Assembly (NCBI GenBank): GCA_025345505.1 | Contig: JANVCC010000152.1 | Location: forward strand, 1,187,318 to 1,251,317 | Reading direction: 5' to 3' | Origin: Todiramphus chloris collaris | Lineage: Eukaryota > Chordata > Aves > Coraciiformes > Alcedinidae | Length of the DNA stretch: 64,000 bases | Shown: positions 26,001-39,660 of the stretch, piece after piece | Position numbering within the stretch: the first letter of the stretch is position 1 | Layout: each line of letters opens with the position of its first letter | Made by a program: the position numbers and the translations under genes | The notes under the pieces: model-generated | Database searches by the model: none | What the model was told of the DNA's origin: nothing | What the model saw: the letters and a program-made list of their open reading frames with translations, nothing else

Positions 26001-29000
26001 AATTCACTGTAATTGTTCCTCATTGAATAGATGCTCACTGAGTAAGATATAAAAAGAGCATGGGAACAAAGGGGCCCTCAATCTGAGACTTTGATCCACA
26101 TATTATTCAAATACATAATGACTGCTTTGATTTATGGATTTATAATTCTATTGAGGCATTCCAGAGATTACCCAAAACATTCCAGTTCCAGTCGATGCTG
26201 GAGGGTGTTACCAGAGCCCCTGCCTGGAATTAGACGGATAGTATTTAGTTGCCTGTTTGCTGCTGAGATTACATCACAGATTGCAGGATAAGAGCAAGCT
26301 GCGTGGCAATGCACTCACTTATAGCTGGTACTAATCGCAAAGGGTCTTTTTTCCCTGTCACCTAAGAAAAGCATCTGAAAGTACAGACTCTCCTCTGCCT
26401 GCAGTAAATAGAGTTTTGGCAGTATAACAAGACAGCAGGCTACATAGTGGGTGTGTTGAAAGAAGGAGCAGATGGTAGATTGCTAGCACAAGGATTTAGC
26501 AATGCACTTAGAAAACAGATTATTTTGGACGATGAGAAATTATGAAGTATGATTAGCCCCCTCCCCTCTACTCCCACTTCCCTCCCCAAACATATCCCCA
26601 CAAGATGTTCATTTGGCCATGCACCATAGAAGTGACTTAGCTCCGATACTCAGTAAGACTTTTGCAAAAATTCAAATAGGTGACATCTGTGAAGCAAAAG
26701 ATGCCCTGATTTTCGTAAGCATTGATACCAGTTTGGATTTTTAAATCCATTTCACCTTACACGGCAGCCCCACCCTGTTGCTAACAGAGAGGATTACTAG
26801 TAAAGGGACCTGGCCTGCAAGAGGTACCTTTCCCAGACTATGGGAACTCATCACCCAGCTCAGCACCCGCTCTTGCTGTTTTCTGCTCCCCACCTACCAC
26901 CACTGTTGTGGGTAGAGGTGTTTCTCAGTCAGTGGGATCTAGGATGAGGACTTGCCTTCGTATCTCCCTGGATGTAAAATTTCCTTTCTCCCATTCATTA
27001 TATACTGGTTATGTTGCGAGATTTAGTTGTGGGATAGAGCGTGGTGGTTCCATTGTGTGAGCAAGCAGAAAGAAGAAGAGTTCATTAAGCACTGAATCTC
27101 TTAATGAGAGACATGTAGTCCAGCTTCTGGGAGACAAATAGCAACATCAGAAATGGGGGAAACCTGTACTGTTGGACACCAGGGAGCTTTCTAGTTACAC
27201 AGAAGTCCTCTCTTTCTTTAAAGGTGGTCTTATCATGGTGAGAGGATAAATGAAGGGTTTTGTACTGTGAATGGGTGAAACTCCTGGCAATGCGAGAAGG
27301 AATGGTTTTGGGTTTCTCCCACTGCTAGGACTCTGGAAGTGGGACTTAGGAATTAGCCAGAGACCAGCCTGGGTAAGGACTGTGTTAATGTTACTCTCCA
27401 CTTGGCCAGAGTAACAAAAGGAGATTAAAGAAGGACATACGAGGGGCTGTACAATCTGGGAAGCCTTTGAGTGTGGGACAAGCAGCAGGAGCAGGGCAGG
27501 AAATTGGAGTGCTTTTTTGGTACGGCACTAGGAGGTCATTATTGTTACCCACTTTGCTTCATAGCTGCATCTCATCAGTGGTTGCCATCATCAGCGCAGT
27601 AACAGGGATCCACTATGAACATCAACAGGGGAGTCTCATGTCCTCAGTCCCTGTGTCATCTTGAAATTAGGTAATGGCAAACCACTGAGACAATACAGAT
27701 CCTGGACAAATAATTTAATTTTGGTCCATTCTAGTTCATTCTCTCTGGATCTCAAACTCTTGGGACACAAGGGTGATATACACCTGGAGACCTAGGTAAT
27801 TTTGGATATTTCAATTCATGTAATCCTAAAAAAAGATGCCTAAAATAATCAGGTGCACTGCATTCTGAAGGTGCCTGTTGCTTCCAACAGCTATTCAAAG
27901 AGCCTAGATTAATCATCTCAGAGACAGAGTATTACTCAGTAGACATTTAAGCTGGGTGACATAAGCGCTACCCAAAGATCCTGGTTAGCTACAAGGAATG
28001 TTCTATTGGTAGGAAAATCAGCCACTTGCAATCCGAAAAATACATGTAGTGTGTTACCTATGCACAAGAATAGTATTGAACATATCTGTCATTTAGCAGA
28101 TGACTTAAGGTCATTAAGAAAAAGAGGAGGCTGTACTGGTCTGAGAGTAGATTCTCTTCAGAGGTGAAAATGTCTACTTCAGCATGAAATGACACTGGGT
28201 TTAGTGTGTTGTTTCCCTAGATGTACCATCAGATTAGTTTATATAATTTTGAAACTTAAATAAATTCTTCAGTGCAGTGACATTGGATGTGGTGGCTCCT
28301 GTAAGTGTCCACCTGTCTGGAGATGATGGAACTGAGAAGGCAGCTGGGAATTTTCTGGTCATGAAAACAGCTATGTTGCAGCAAGTACCAGTAGCTGAGT
28401 ATTCAGATCTCGTTTTTGAGTTGGGAGTGGAGTATAGGAAACTAGATCTTACATCATGCATCAACTACTACTTCATCATGTCAGAGTAGATGCATATCCT
28501 TCCAGAAACCACCTGTTTTCCATTCATACTAGGGATGTGTCCTTTTCACTATCCAGAATCCCAGCAGAGGTTTCTTCTGGTTTTAAATAAACTGGTAAGT
28601 CTGGATGGTCTTGATCTCACAGCAAAGCCAGATGCCTATAATCAGGAAGGAATTGCTTTTTTGTGGATAGGACTAATCTTGTGGTGGAACAAACTCACAA
28701 GGTAACACAGTCCACATCTTCTCTTGTGGAGAGTGGACTATAGGTACTACTAAGATAATGCAGATTGTGGAAGAACAGAACTTATCTTGCATCTGTGTTG
28801 TCTATAGTGGATGAGAGCTGATGGAGAGATATTAGGTCCTTGACTTGGAGATGGTCAGCACTGCTTTTGAAGACGTCAGGTTGATTTTGCTTTGAAAGAG
28901 TCAATAAAGTGGGTTTTGCTCAAGAAGTCATTGATGAATATTGGTAATCCTGGTCACTCTTAGATACGGCACTTTCTTTTCAGATCACACTGTAGAGAGA

Positions 29001-29169
29001 CAGCTGTCAGAGCAGTTGAGCGCCTTTTCTCTCCTTCACCCTTCTTGGTCTCACTATAGCCCTGTGTAAAATGCAGAGCTGGCTTAGAAACCTCCTTTTG
29101 GAGACTTGCTATCACCAGTGACATATTGCCATTGGGGCTGACTGCTGGTTGCAAACTTTCCAAATGACC

Positions 29170-29190
29170 TTTTTTTTTTTTTTTTTTTTT
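29170..29190. repeat. Poly-T tract (T21)
   Basis: Twenty-one T, the longest homopolymer I found in the window. No adjoining element was recognised. Confidence 0.9.
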
Positions 29191-31827
29191 AATTACCCCT
29201 AAAAATGTGGATCTCACACAAAACAAAAAATACTTTGGGAATGGGATGATTTTGACAATACTCTGACAGAAACCAGAAAACAGAAACCAGGCAAGATTCC
29301 AGTGCAGCACCACTTGCCAGGTGGGTTTTCAAACCCTCCTCATCTCTTGTCAGCTGACATGCAGCACCCCTGGCAGGGTGCCCTACTGAATCCCAGACAC
29401 AAGACTCATGGGTACAAGAAGTTCCCAGAGCTCCCCTCTTCTGTATCAAAAGATCCCAGCAACGGTGACCAATCTCAGGACTGCAGTGCTAAGAAAGCCC
29501 TCCTCCTCCCTAAGGTTTCTTTCTAGGAGTCCTGGGAATGCTTGTAAATGGTTGACACACAAAATACCATCTTAGAGTTTTCTCAGATGACTTTTGTAAC
29601 TTTGCCATTTCAAGGTTTTATTTGCTTTTGGAGTAAAAATTTTTTGGGGGTCCCATCTGTGGAACTGAGCATGGAACAAAATGTAAGAGCCATCTGTTCA
29701 AACTACTCTGACTCCATCAACAGGGAGGTGCTGCTGCACTCGCTGCCAACGCTTCTGGGAGTAGACATGACCTCTCCTCATCAGCTTCATTCTTTCTCCC
29801 TGAGAGATCTACACAAATGGCCCCACTCCCCACACATCTTCCCAAAGGGCTCTCAACTGTGGGGCACCACAAGGTGTTAATCCTGTCAACCTCTATTGTT
29901 CCTCATGCCTTTGAGGAAAGGCTATTCAGCAAGATGCAGCTCTCTTTTCTTTAAGGTTACTGTTAGACATTACTGTTTCCTCTGGCCTGGAGGGCACAGG
30001 TCAACCTCTACATGGGATCAGTGCACCACCAAGGACAGCACATAGGGAACCCCATCTAGGTCAGATGAGGGTAATTTTGACAGCCTGGAGACACAGTGGA
30101 AACCATGCCAACTCTTTTGACTACTGGATTACACATTCCCGTGATTTAGGGGAAATCTGCAGTTCAGAATTGATTTTAGACTCCCTGCTTGCTCCTTGGT
30201 GGTTTAATTACAAGAGTGACACAGTCGGCTTTGCAGATCCTGGGTCTGCCCAGCAGGTTGTGAAAGAAAGGGCAGCCCATCTTTTCTCACCTGGTGATCA
30301 GATGGCTGCAATGCCCCAGTGTGTTTGATGGATGCTGCAGTCAGAGCCCTGCAAGAGCCTGGCTGTGCTGCACACCAGCATCTCACCAACTACAGGAAAC
30401 TCACTGGTTCCCAAGGGGAATTTAAGAAAACACAAACTGAAGGAAAAAAAAAAACCCTAAAAAAATCCAGTGTTGAGCCAGTCTGTTGTTTGGTTCTTGG
30501 GTTTTTTTATGTTGAGGGAGGGTTGGATCTAGGGTATTTTATACGCTGCAGTGCCAAGCACGGCCAGGGAGCAGCCGGGAGCCTCTCATGGGTACAGGGT
30601 TGGGCTGGCAGCTGATCGAAAGCACTTGGTTCACTCTTTAAAGAAAGACTTGAAAGGCTCCAGCATGGGGGAAGAAAAACACAAGAGCGATGGTATGAGG
30701 AGCTGGCTGAAGGGACAGAGACAGGCTGCAAGCTGGGGTTTAGCAGCTGAAGCCTATTAAATAGACAGATCAATCAATAGTCCTTTTAATGAGAGGGAAA
30801 GATCAATCTTTTCTCTTTCCTTGCATGGTTTACTGATATCCCTGCTCCCCTGCATGCAATTCTTACAGCCAGGCAAATTTGGAAGAGCTGGACTGTAGGA
30901 GACTGGATTTGGCCCAGAAAACGTGCCCTGGAGAGGATCCTGCTGGGCTGTGCTGGCTGTAGCAGGGTGTCCCTGCTGCATCCCAGTCTGGCCAGTTGGT
31001 ACTCATGTGCCCCAGCGCAAGACTTGGGGCTGTGCAATGGCCACATTGCTCGGGGCAGGGAGGTTGGAACTAGTGACAATCATACTGGTATAACTTGTCA
31101 AAAAGTCATACTGTTAAACAACAGGCTCAGGTGCAACACTTGGTTTTGACCAGAATTAAGTGAGAGATGTCCTTATGATTTATCCCTGAACCTCAGAAGG
31201 TCACTGTCCTATTTCTCACAGTGAGCAATACTGGAAGCTTCACAGGACAGTTCGAGAACCAGGAAGCAGATGTGGTCTGTCCTGGCAGGAGAATAGCCTC
31301 AACTCTGCTGCGTTGCTTCAGAAATGTTCCTATCAGCATTTTTCAAGGATCCTGTGCTTGTCCACGGGCAAGCAGAAGGCTTGTAAGTCTCAAAAGACTG
31401 GCCTTCAGCAGTGTCCCATTCTGAACTTAGAAAGCTCCCGGGCACAGGCCAGCATACCGCCTACTTGCATAGCCCCCCAGAAACGTGCAGTGTTCTAGAC
31501 ATCTTTTTTTTTTTCAGTCATGAAAATAGCCCACTCAGTCAGACAGGCACAGCTTTGTATTGTTAGGAGCTGGTTCCACTGGGGAATTTTTGAATTCAGA
31601 TTGCCCAACTCTAGCTCGGCAGGGCTGAGTGCCAAAGTATTTGGGCACAAAATGGTCAAGTGAGGTTTCATTCTTTTTTTGAAGGCAGACAATATTTTTA
31701 TGCCCCGTCATGGCTGGGCAATCAAAACAGCAATTAGGTTGCATCAGCAGATGTGCTTGCTTTTAGTGACTGTCAGTCTCAGCAGTGCACAAGCCATATT
31801 CTGTTTGGTACAAAGATCTTTTCATTT

Positions 31828-31842
31828 AAAAAAAAAAAAAAA
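31828..31842. repeat. Poly-A tract (A15)
   Basis: Fifteen A with no recognisable retrotransposed body upstream. Confidence 0.85.
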
Positions 31843-33198
31843 CTTGGACCTTTAAAGTGCTTCGTCAACCATCTGAAAAGCTTAGCAGGGACGACATTTG
31901 CTTTTAGCACTCTCAGCCCAGAAAACTGCAGATGTTTATCTGTAGTGCTCCAGGAAGGTGAGCAGAAAATGGAGACCTTGCATCTGCTCGGTGAACAGAA
32001 TACAGTCTGCGTCATCGCTCGCAGTCCTGGATGGGAACAACAGAGCAGATTTTGTTTTCACATCAGCACAAAACCAGCACAGCTCCCCAGGTCTGCAAGG
32101 CCTGTGGTAGCCATGACCGGCACAGCTCCACATTGTTACTCTCTCCCCTGCTGTGGCCTGGCCCAAAGTTAAGCAGCTCTCCTGAACATCCCTCTGTGCC
32201 CGGGGACAGTGGTGCTGCTGAGCCCCCTAAGTCAACAAACAGTGACTCACATGGTCCTGAGAGTCCTACACAGAAGAAACAAACTGCTGAGACACCTGCT
32301 TCTGCAGGTGGCCAGAGAAGACAGGCCACCGAAACATGGCACTTCACTTTTAGATGACCTAAGCTAGGTGCCATGAATCCTACCCTCCACCTATACATAG
32401 CATCTATGACCATAATTTCCCAAACACCCTGCCTTACCAAATCCACCAAGCAGCAGTGAAACTTGCTGGTACCTGTCACTTCAGAAAGTCAGATCTCAGC
32501 CATGCCTCAGACTTCACAGGAATTTTTGCAGGTTGGAGCATCTAGGGGATTAGGTACAACAATACACAGGAGTTCCACTTAAATTAGCCCAGATGCAAGA
32601 TAGAGCTCTGGGGGAGAGATTTGTCTCCTCCTGGCACCAAGGGAGGGCAGGAACATCCATCTAGTGGCATGAGCACCTTGGGTTACAGCACACCACCCTA
32701 GAACCATGTTGCAAGGATACAGTGCAGGGAGAGCTCAGGGTCTGAAAAGCATGTAAGAAAATGGGGCTTTGTTTAAATTTGAGCTTCTTTGGTATTAATA
32801 GCATATGCAGAGAGTTCAACAGGCCATTAAATGTGGCAAGAGCACAACTTGGTCATCTTCAGGTCATCTGTAATCTGCCTGCCAGAAAAATAGTTTCACC
32901 TCTCCATGTTGGGTCATTTATAATAATGTTTCAGGTTAAGATAAAACCCTTATTTTTTTCCTTATTGCTTGTACTTCTGTTATGTTCACCCTTTTTGCTC
33001 CCTCTCTCTCATCTCAAGTCTGCACATACATATATGCACTGAGGATGGTCAGCTTGTAGGAAGTACATCATTCACTAGGCGCTGCTGGAACAGACTGAAA
33101 AACTAATTCCACATCTAGGGTCTGCACCAAGGTAAGTGAAGGTCACTTGAAAGTGTTTTATTGATTTCGGAAGGATGATAGATACTTTGTGCATGTAA

Positions 33199-33240
33199 GA
33201 AAAACAAAACAAAACAGACAACCCCCACAACAAACAAAGA
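33199..33240. repeat. (AAAAC)n-like simple repeat
   Basis: AAAAACAAAACAAAACAGAC, then further C/A-rich sequence. Confidence 0.75.
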
Positions 33241-35466
33241 GAAGAGAAGCAATTTCTGAGCCTTCCAGCTTTGTCACTGGCCCACAGGTTAGTCACTGCG
33301 TGAGGCAGTGGCCAAAGCATCAGCTTTGTGGTGAACGTGGGATGAGCTGGAGAAAGGGTTCATGACTGCTGAGAGGGCAGGAACTTTTCCACACAAAATT
33401 ATGAGGGCCCTGAGCTAGGGCTGATGGAGTGGCTGTGATGGACAAGCCCAGCACTGAAAACCAAAGGGTCCCCTGGGGCTTTCTTGCCAATGTGTCCCTT
33501 GTGGGCATATTTCATCAGATGCAATTTTGAAAGATATCAAACTCTTTCCTAACTTCATTTGGCTGTATAAATAACTACAGCAATTTATAAAGGGCTGTTC
33601 TAGGATCACAAAAGAGATGGGAACTAGTATTGAGAGCTGAAAATGGGAGGGCAGACTTTGGACAGCAGTTTTTTTACCAAACATGCTGTCTGCGGTTTGC
33701 TTTAAGTCTCTGCAGCACTCTGAATCCTCATCACATCCTGCAGGACTGGGGCAGTCAGGCCAGGTGCAGGGGGTCAGCTGATGATATTCCACCCATTACA
33801 TGGATGCAGGATTTCAGCTGTGCAGCCTCCTTTTGATAGCTGGGGGTTAGGGACTCGTTGCTACTCATCCTATGTTACTGTCCCATTTATGTCTATTAAA
33901 ACCCACACCAGTCACCTTCACTTTACCAGCCTGTGTAACCTCTCACTGAAGCAGGGTCACCAAGGTTCATGGCAGTAAGTGGCTACTGAAACTGTCTCCA
34001 CTGCACTGTAGCTTCTGAATTCTCGTGACTATATTAAGACAAGACTCTCACCAACACAAGATTTGGGTTGTCTTCTTGCCCTGGACCCATGGCTGAGGAA
34101 TTGCTACCAATGGTGGCCTCAAGTGTTTATGTTTATTGAGCTAAAGTCTTAGGGACTGATCTGCCAGAGCCCTGGGGACACACAACCATTTCCCTCATGT
34201 TGTCCAGAGTTGGGCATCAGGACATGTCCGTGGAACAACCCAGGAACCGTGGGGTGTCCCCAGATCATGATGGATGCAGTACTAGGAGGGGCATGGCTAC
34301 ACGCACAGGACACATCTACAGTATTAGCAGGGATACACGCACCCAGTCTAATGGGGGAACCCCAAGGTCAGGATCAGACACCAGTAAACCCTGAAATATT
34401 GACGCACTATAAGGCTTAGACTCATCCTATATCACCCACAATTATAGAAATTTCCAGTGATGCTTAAGATGTCAAATGGACTGATTTACCCTTTGGAAAG
34501 GTCCATCCCTCCCAGTTCACTGCAAATGGAGTTCAGCGTATCTGTGGACCTAACTTAAACACCTCTGCTCTGTGCATAACTTAGGTGAGCTGAATAATGC
34601 CCAAGAGTCGTTCATGAAATTGTGCAAACACACACTGAACTCCTGGGAGGAAAATGTTTTTTACATTCCTTGATCCCTTATCTGGTGCACTGCAAATGCT
34701 AAAACAGGCCAAGGAATTTGGCTCAAGAATAGTGACGGAGTAGGAACAGAGATTAGCTTTCTGTGCCAACAAGGGACTCCTGATGCAGTGGCATTTTGAA
34801 ACAGGTGGCAGAAGGAGGGTATGAACCTCAAAGGAAGATGCACTTTGCCTTTGAAAGAAAGCCTGAGACTTTTTAAAAAATATTATAATTTTGAAGTTGA
34901 ATAGCTGTCTTTTTCTTTTTCCAACTTCACTCTTATGTGATGGACTAATGTAGGGGGGAAGCAGGGGAACTACAGCACGCTCTAAAAACTTTGTGGGCCC
35001 ATTTGAGTTCCTTACCACCCTCCCTAGTTCAGCAGCTGCAGCAGAAGTGCCTACCAGAGTAGCTCATACCTGTTGCACGTATGCAATAAAAGCAGCCACT
35101 GGAACATCCTCTCCCTTTGTAAGTTTTTCAAATAAATTTTACATCCGATGACCTACTTCATTTGCAACAACTAGGTGGAAACACAAACAAGAAGGACTTC
35201 TCATAGGAGTGGCTGTTATAAAAGTACTTTTAGTCAAAATCTGCATCTCACTTGTATACTATCGCTTTAAATGGTGATTTTGCAGTATCACCGTGATGAC
35301 CTGTGTAATGCCTTTAGCTAAAGAGCATCTCTGCTGGCAATTGATTTTTCTGCTGGTGGGGGAGAGCTCGCAGTACAACCTAAGTAAGAGTAGAGTCAAA
35401 TCAGTGGTTTCTGGAGTGTGCCACTGTAGAAAGATTCGAAAGTTCAGTTCTCATCTGTTCCCCTCA

Positions 35467-35642
35467 CCTGTGCCATGACCTGTGCCAAGTCACTTCATCT
35501 TCCTGTGCTTCCATTTACATTCCAAACTTTTCACTTTTATCTCCATAACTTGTGAGCTGGGCAGATGAGTTTAATTGTGTTTGTACAGTACATAAGAAAA
35601 CAGAGCCTGATTTGTGCCTTTTGGTGCTGCCAGTGTTACCAG
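35467..35642 (+). repeat. MIR-like ancient SINE
   Basis: The run 'gacctgtgccaagtcacttc' followed by ATCTTCCTGTGCTTCCATTT recalls the MIR body (gaccttgggcaagtcacttaacctctctgtgcctcagtttc). Downstream, 'tttgtacagtacataagaaa' and '...agcctgatttgtgcctttt' then 'ggtgctgcc' recall the 3' part of amniote MIR-type SINEs. It is plus-oriented, diverged, and the longest of the MIR-like copies here. Confidence 0.55.
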
Positions 35643-36737
35643 TTCTTGGGAATTTACTGCAGGTCTGCATGTTCAGTGTCTCTCATGAAGTCTTGTTTCC
35701 TGGGTTGATGTGTTGAATTAATTTCCCATTTAACAGGAAAGAACATTTTTAAGCAGGCTTGAAAAGGCAAGCACTAGAAGTCCCTACTTGAGAATGGAAA
35801 TAATGCAGAGGTTAGGGGGTGTTCTTTTGGGCGTGCTAATCATTATTTTTAACACTTGGTGTTAGCGGTGTGACGGTAACACAGAAATGACACAAAGGAC
35901 ATGCCCACAACAGTCACATTAGTAGCGAGTCAAAAGGCTTCTGTTGCAAAAGCAGTAGACAAGCAAACATCTAATCACCATGCTTTTAACAGTATGGAAT
36001 CCCAGTTAATTTACCAGGGCTTGCATAATGTGTCTGTACATTCTGTTTACAAAGGAAGATGCTGCCATTCAAGGGCTGTGGGGCTGCTGGTGCATTTTTT
36101 TTTTACCTTGTTTATCAGGCCAGCCCCACACTCCTCTGCACTTTGCTGCACACGATGCTGGTGGCCCAGCACTACTCCCCTCCTCCAGACAGCATTGCCA
36201 AGCCAAAAGCTGCCTGCTCCCCATGAGCTGTTCAGGGCAGCCCTCCAGGGAGTAAGAAAAGGGGCTGGCAAGGAGGAAACCTGGACTTTCTACCTTTTTG
36301 TTATTGATTCCATGCCTGACCTGTTACGGTGTGTGATTGCCTGCTAGCCCACCTCTAAAAGGGGGATAAGGAGTCATTATCCCTCCAATAACAATGCGTA
36401 TCTTTATTTAACTCCTCCTGGTGCTCTGGTTGCCAGCAGGTGATGCAGATGGCCTGGGTCAGGTAACAGGCAGAGACTGCCCAGCAGCTGGGGTAAGTGC
36501 CAGCTGCCTGGGAGGGTGTACATATGCCAAGCTGGTGGCTAGGTGACAGCAGCCAAAAGCCACCTCACCCATGGGCCTTTTGGCAAGGTGCTGGAGAGGG
36601 GTTCATCACCCCATGGAGCTGAGTACAATGCACTGTGCTGAGGAGAGGTGGAAAGCCCAGGGGCAGGGCTCCAGTCAGCAGCCAGACACTTCCCATGGTA
36701 CTCACTTGCATGAACAAAATACAAAAGCAGATTTATC

Positions 36738-36825
36738 ACATCACCCCTCCCAAGGTGGAAGGCAAGATGACTTGGCCCAAGGTCACCCCAGGAGCCCGTG
36801 GTAAAGCCCAGCCTGCAGCCAGATT
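36738..36825 (-). repeat. MIR-like ancient SINE fragment
   Basis: 'atgacttggcccaaggtcac' followed by CCCAGGAGCCCGTGGTAAAG and CCAGCC is the MIR core pattern in reverse complement (tgacttgcccaaggtcacacagc...agtggcagagc). Confidence 0.55.
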
Positions 36826-37046
36826 TGTGAAGGGAGAGAAAGCAGTCCAGACTCTCCTCCAATCTCACCCATCTTCATAGGATGCCCTGAGAATGTAGGG
36901 GGAAAAGCTTGTTGTTATTTTACAAATAATTTGATAACTTCAATCTTGAGGTAAGCAAGTCAAATTGCTCACTTCAGTGGCTTTATGCTCAGATCCATCC
37001 TACCTTGGTAGCTTATGAGTTTCCCAGTTTATCTGATGCTGGGTGC

Positions 37047-37084
37047 ATCAGCTGCCATGCATTTTATCAGCTGCCATGCATTTC
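37047..37084. repeat. 19-bp tandem pair
   Basis: ATCAGCTGCCATGCATTTT (37047-37065) and ATCAGCTGCCATGCATTTC (37066-37084) differ only at the last base. Each carries a CAGCTG E-box and an ATGCAT octamer-like core, so the duplication also doubles those motifs. Confidence 0.9.
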
Positions 37085-39596
37085 AGCCATGCCAGCTGCC
37101 ACTGTGCTGTGCTCCACCAAGGGTACCTGCTCGGTCCCAGCACTGCCTGTATCTTGGCATCAGATCTCGCTGGGCTGGTGTGCCGCATACAAACCATTAC
37201 ATGCAATAACAAGTAAAGAGCTGCTTGAACCTTAGCACAAAGAAGCAAAAAACCAAAACAATAAATGCATTTTCCACAAGGGCAGAGACAGCAGCCTTTG
37301 AATGGGAATTGCTGGATCGGCTTATGACTCAGCTGGCTGCTCACAGAGCACTTCAAAACATGCTCAACTTGGGATGGCAGCTGAGGGTCTGCTGGTTTTG
37401 TTAAATTCTAAGTGAAATGCACACAGAGGTGCACGGTAACGGGCGTACAATATGGTCGAGGTATATTGTGCTGACAGAGCAGGGGGGATGCATTGCCCAT
37501 GTACTCTCCCTCCAAGGAAGGGCATCACCCTGTTGCAGGTATCTCCTCAGGAGGAGCCCAGGTGCGAAACAGAGTTGTGAAGGGCAGTCCATGCTGTGCA
37601 ATGGGCTTGGCATGGCGTGGGGGGCAACGGGCAGGGCTCGTGGGATGCATTTCACCACCCGGGTCAAGCCCTCCTTGTTGGAGTGGGAGGAGGGAATAGC
37701 CTAGGCGCCAAAATGTCTGTGACTCTGCTTAGATCATACTTATAATGTTTTTCTGCATACGGATCTACGTAAATAGAAAGAAACCATTCATCTCATCTGG
37801 GAGGACTGGCAGCCTTTGGAGTCACCCTGTCCACTGATATCCAGCCACCTTATTTTTTGCCCGCTCTTTGATTTCTTCCCTCCTCCCCCCACCAGCACTG
37901 TTCCCAGGACACCATCTTCATGAAACGGCCTTTTGTTCATAGGTGCCCGAAGCCAACATGCCTCTCTGACTGGCTGCTTCGTTTCATGCCGACACCCTTA
38001 ACTGCTGGTTTCATCTTCCTGGTAGCGATTGTCTCAGATGAAGTTTCAGTATCACTGTTTCTCATCTGTGGCTTGAGAGTCCCATTTTCACCAGCCAGAA
38101 GCCAAAACCCTTGCACTTGCCTGACCTCTGCAATTACCGGCAGGGCTCTTGCTCCGCAGTGCTGCAGCCTCTGGCCATGGGGAAACTTTGGAGCAGCGGC
38201 CATACCGATAAGACACAGAAGACCTAGAAATGGCTCAGAGTTTGTTTAAAAAGTCCCTTTCCTCCTGCAGTTTCAATCAAATTCACTGCTGCGACCTCAC
38301 TTGCTGTGAAGTACAGCTTTGATTGCAGTCTCATTTGACTATTGCCTTTGATGGCAGAGAGCCTGTCATCACCTCTGGAGGGTCTACTGGTTTTCTACTT
38401 TTTTTGCTTCTTACTGTAAGAGAAAAGTCGATAGCCACTCTAGACTGCAAGTCTCCGGTGGATCTTCATGGGCAAGAGGCATAACACAAGTGCAAAGGGA
38501 AGCGTTAAGCACAGTGATTCGGGGATTTCTCACCTCCAGTGTATGTTTATGCAAAAGCTTATGCAAGTCTCTTGGTGCTGCTCAGGATAGTCTGCTAGAG
38601 GAATACCTCCTTTGGTTTTCATTGTACCATGAACATCCATCTAACTTCAGCTTTTAATAGCTCTTTTAGCAAACACCTCACATTTGCCAGTGCCTTCAGC
38701 GGTATAAGACGCCTGCAGCATGTATTTCTACCATCCTCTTAAAAGATGAAGAGCAAAGCATGTTAATATTTCCACAACAGATTGACTGGAAAAATGGCAA
38801 GCCCGCCACATGCCTGTAATGCTGTTGCACCATGTAGGTCTGTTTTTGATTTCAGCTATCACATTTCAGCTGCAGCACATGGGAGTTTGGGCTGGAAACC
38901 CCCGTCACACCATTGCTGCATTGTGGATGTGTTCAGGTCCAAAAGTGAGTTTTGCAGATCGGTAAAGCACCCAAAAGCTGGCATCCAGGTGCAGTGCTGG
39001 GCAGTCTGGCATCAGAATAGATTACCAAGCCCCAATATTTCCAAGCCCCCTGGAAATTTTGCGGCAATTTAGCAAGACATTTAAGATAACTCAGAGGCCC
39101 AGGACCTGCCTGCCTTCCTATGGTCTCTTCTCAGGCAGTTCTTTGTCCTCACAGGGAAGGCTGCCTGATGGAATAGAAGCATCAATGCAATGGGCTGGAG
39201 GCCCATGCTGCTGCTCACCCACCCTGCCTCAGGGGCTGGAAGAGGGATAGACATATGTCCCAGCACTGGGGAAGCTAACTGGCACTGCTCATGGACCAGC
39301 TCCAGCACATGTCTGTCCTCTGTGTCTGTACAGGCTCTAGGAAACACAAGCTTGAAGGTCTGGGCACCATGCTCCAGCACAGGCTATGGCCATGCCTCGG
39401 TTCACCCAAGGTAAGAAGTATTCTCCTCTTTTCACAGCATACCAGCTTTCAGTGATAGATACAAGCAATGGTACTGAGAGGGAGGGATAAACTGCTGCTC
39501 AGCTTTTACCCTGCGCTAACCAGTGGCAGCTAATTGGACAGCTCATATCCCACCAGACCTTGTAGCTCTTCTATGAAACCCTGCCTTGGCTAATCA

Positions 39597-39654
39597 CTTT
39601 AGCATGAACTGCAGGAAAGTGTTGATAGCAGAAGAAAATGAGTTCATGCTAAAG
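39597..39654. repeat. Perfect 14-bp inverted repeat (hairpin)
   Basis: CTTTAGCATGAACT (39597-39610) and AGTTCATGCTAAAG (39641-39654) are exact reverse complements separated by 30 bases. A second, mutually exclusive pairing overlaps the right arm: TGATAGC (39623-39629) with GCTATCA (39654-39660). Outward pairing breaks down within a few bases, so the stem is shorter than a usual microRNA precursor. Confidence 0.8.
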
Positions 39655-39660
39655 CTATCA

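Larger units (their letters stand above)
22791..35460. other. Non-coding stretch, no gene seen
   Basis: No exon can be supported in about 12.7 kb. The stretch contains TTTTG- and AAAAC-type simple repeats (23059-23080, 33199-33240), a T21 tract (29170-29190) and an A15 tract (31828-31842). The many 60-140 codon open frames have no resemblance to known families and overlap on both strands. Confidence 0.6.
35643..39590. other. Non-coding stretch, no gene seen
   Basis: Includes a MIR-like piece (36738-36825) and a 19-bp tandem pair (37047-37084). No exon or RNA gene is recognised. Confidence 0.6.

Noticed and set aside
28277..28489. 70-codon plus-strand open frame of fairly protein-like composition
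   Set aside because: No family resemblance, no acceptor/donor pair bounding it and an overlapping minus-strand frame of similar length.
29170..29190. T21 as the tail of a processed pseudogene in minus orientation
   Set aside because: The sequence to the left, where a reversed gene body would lie on the other side of the tail, resembles no mRNA I know, and no flanking duplication was found.
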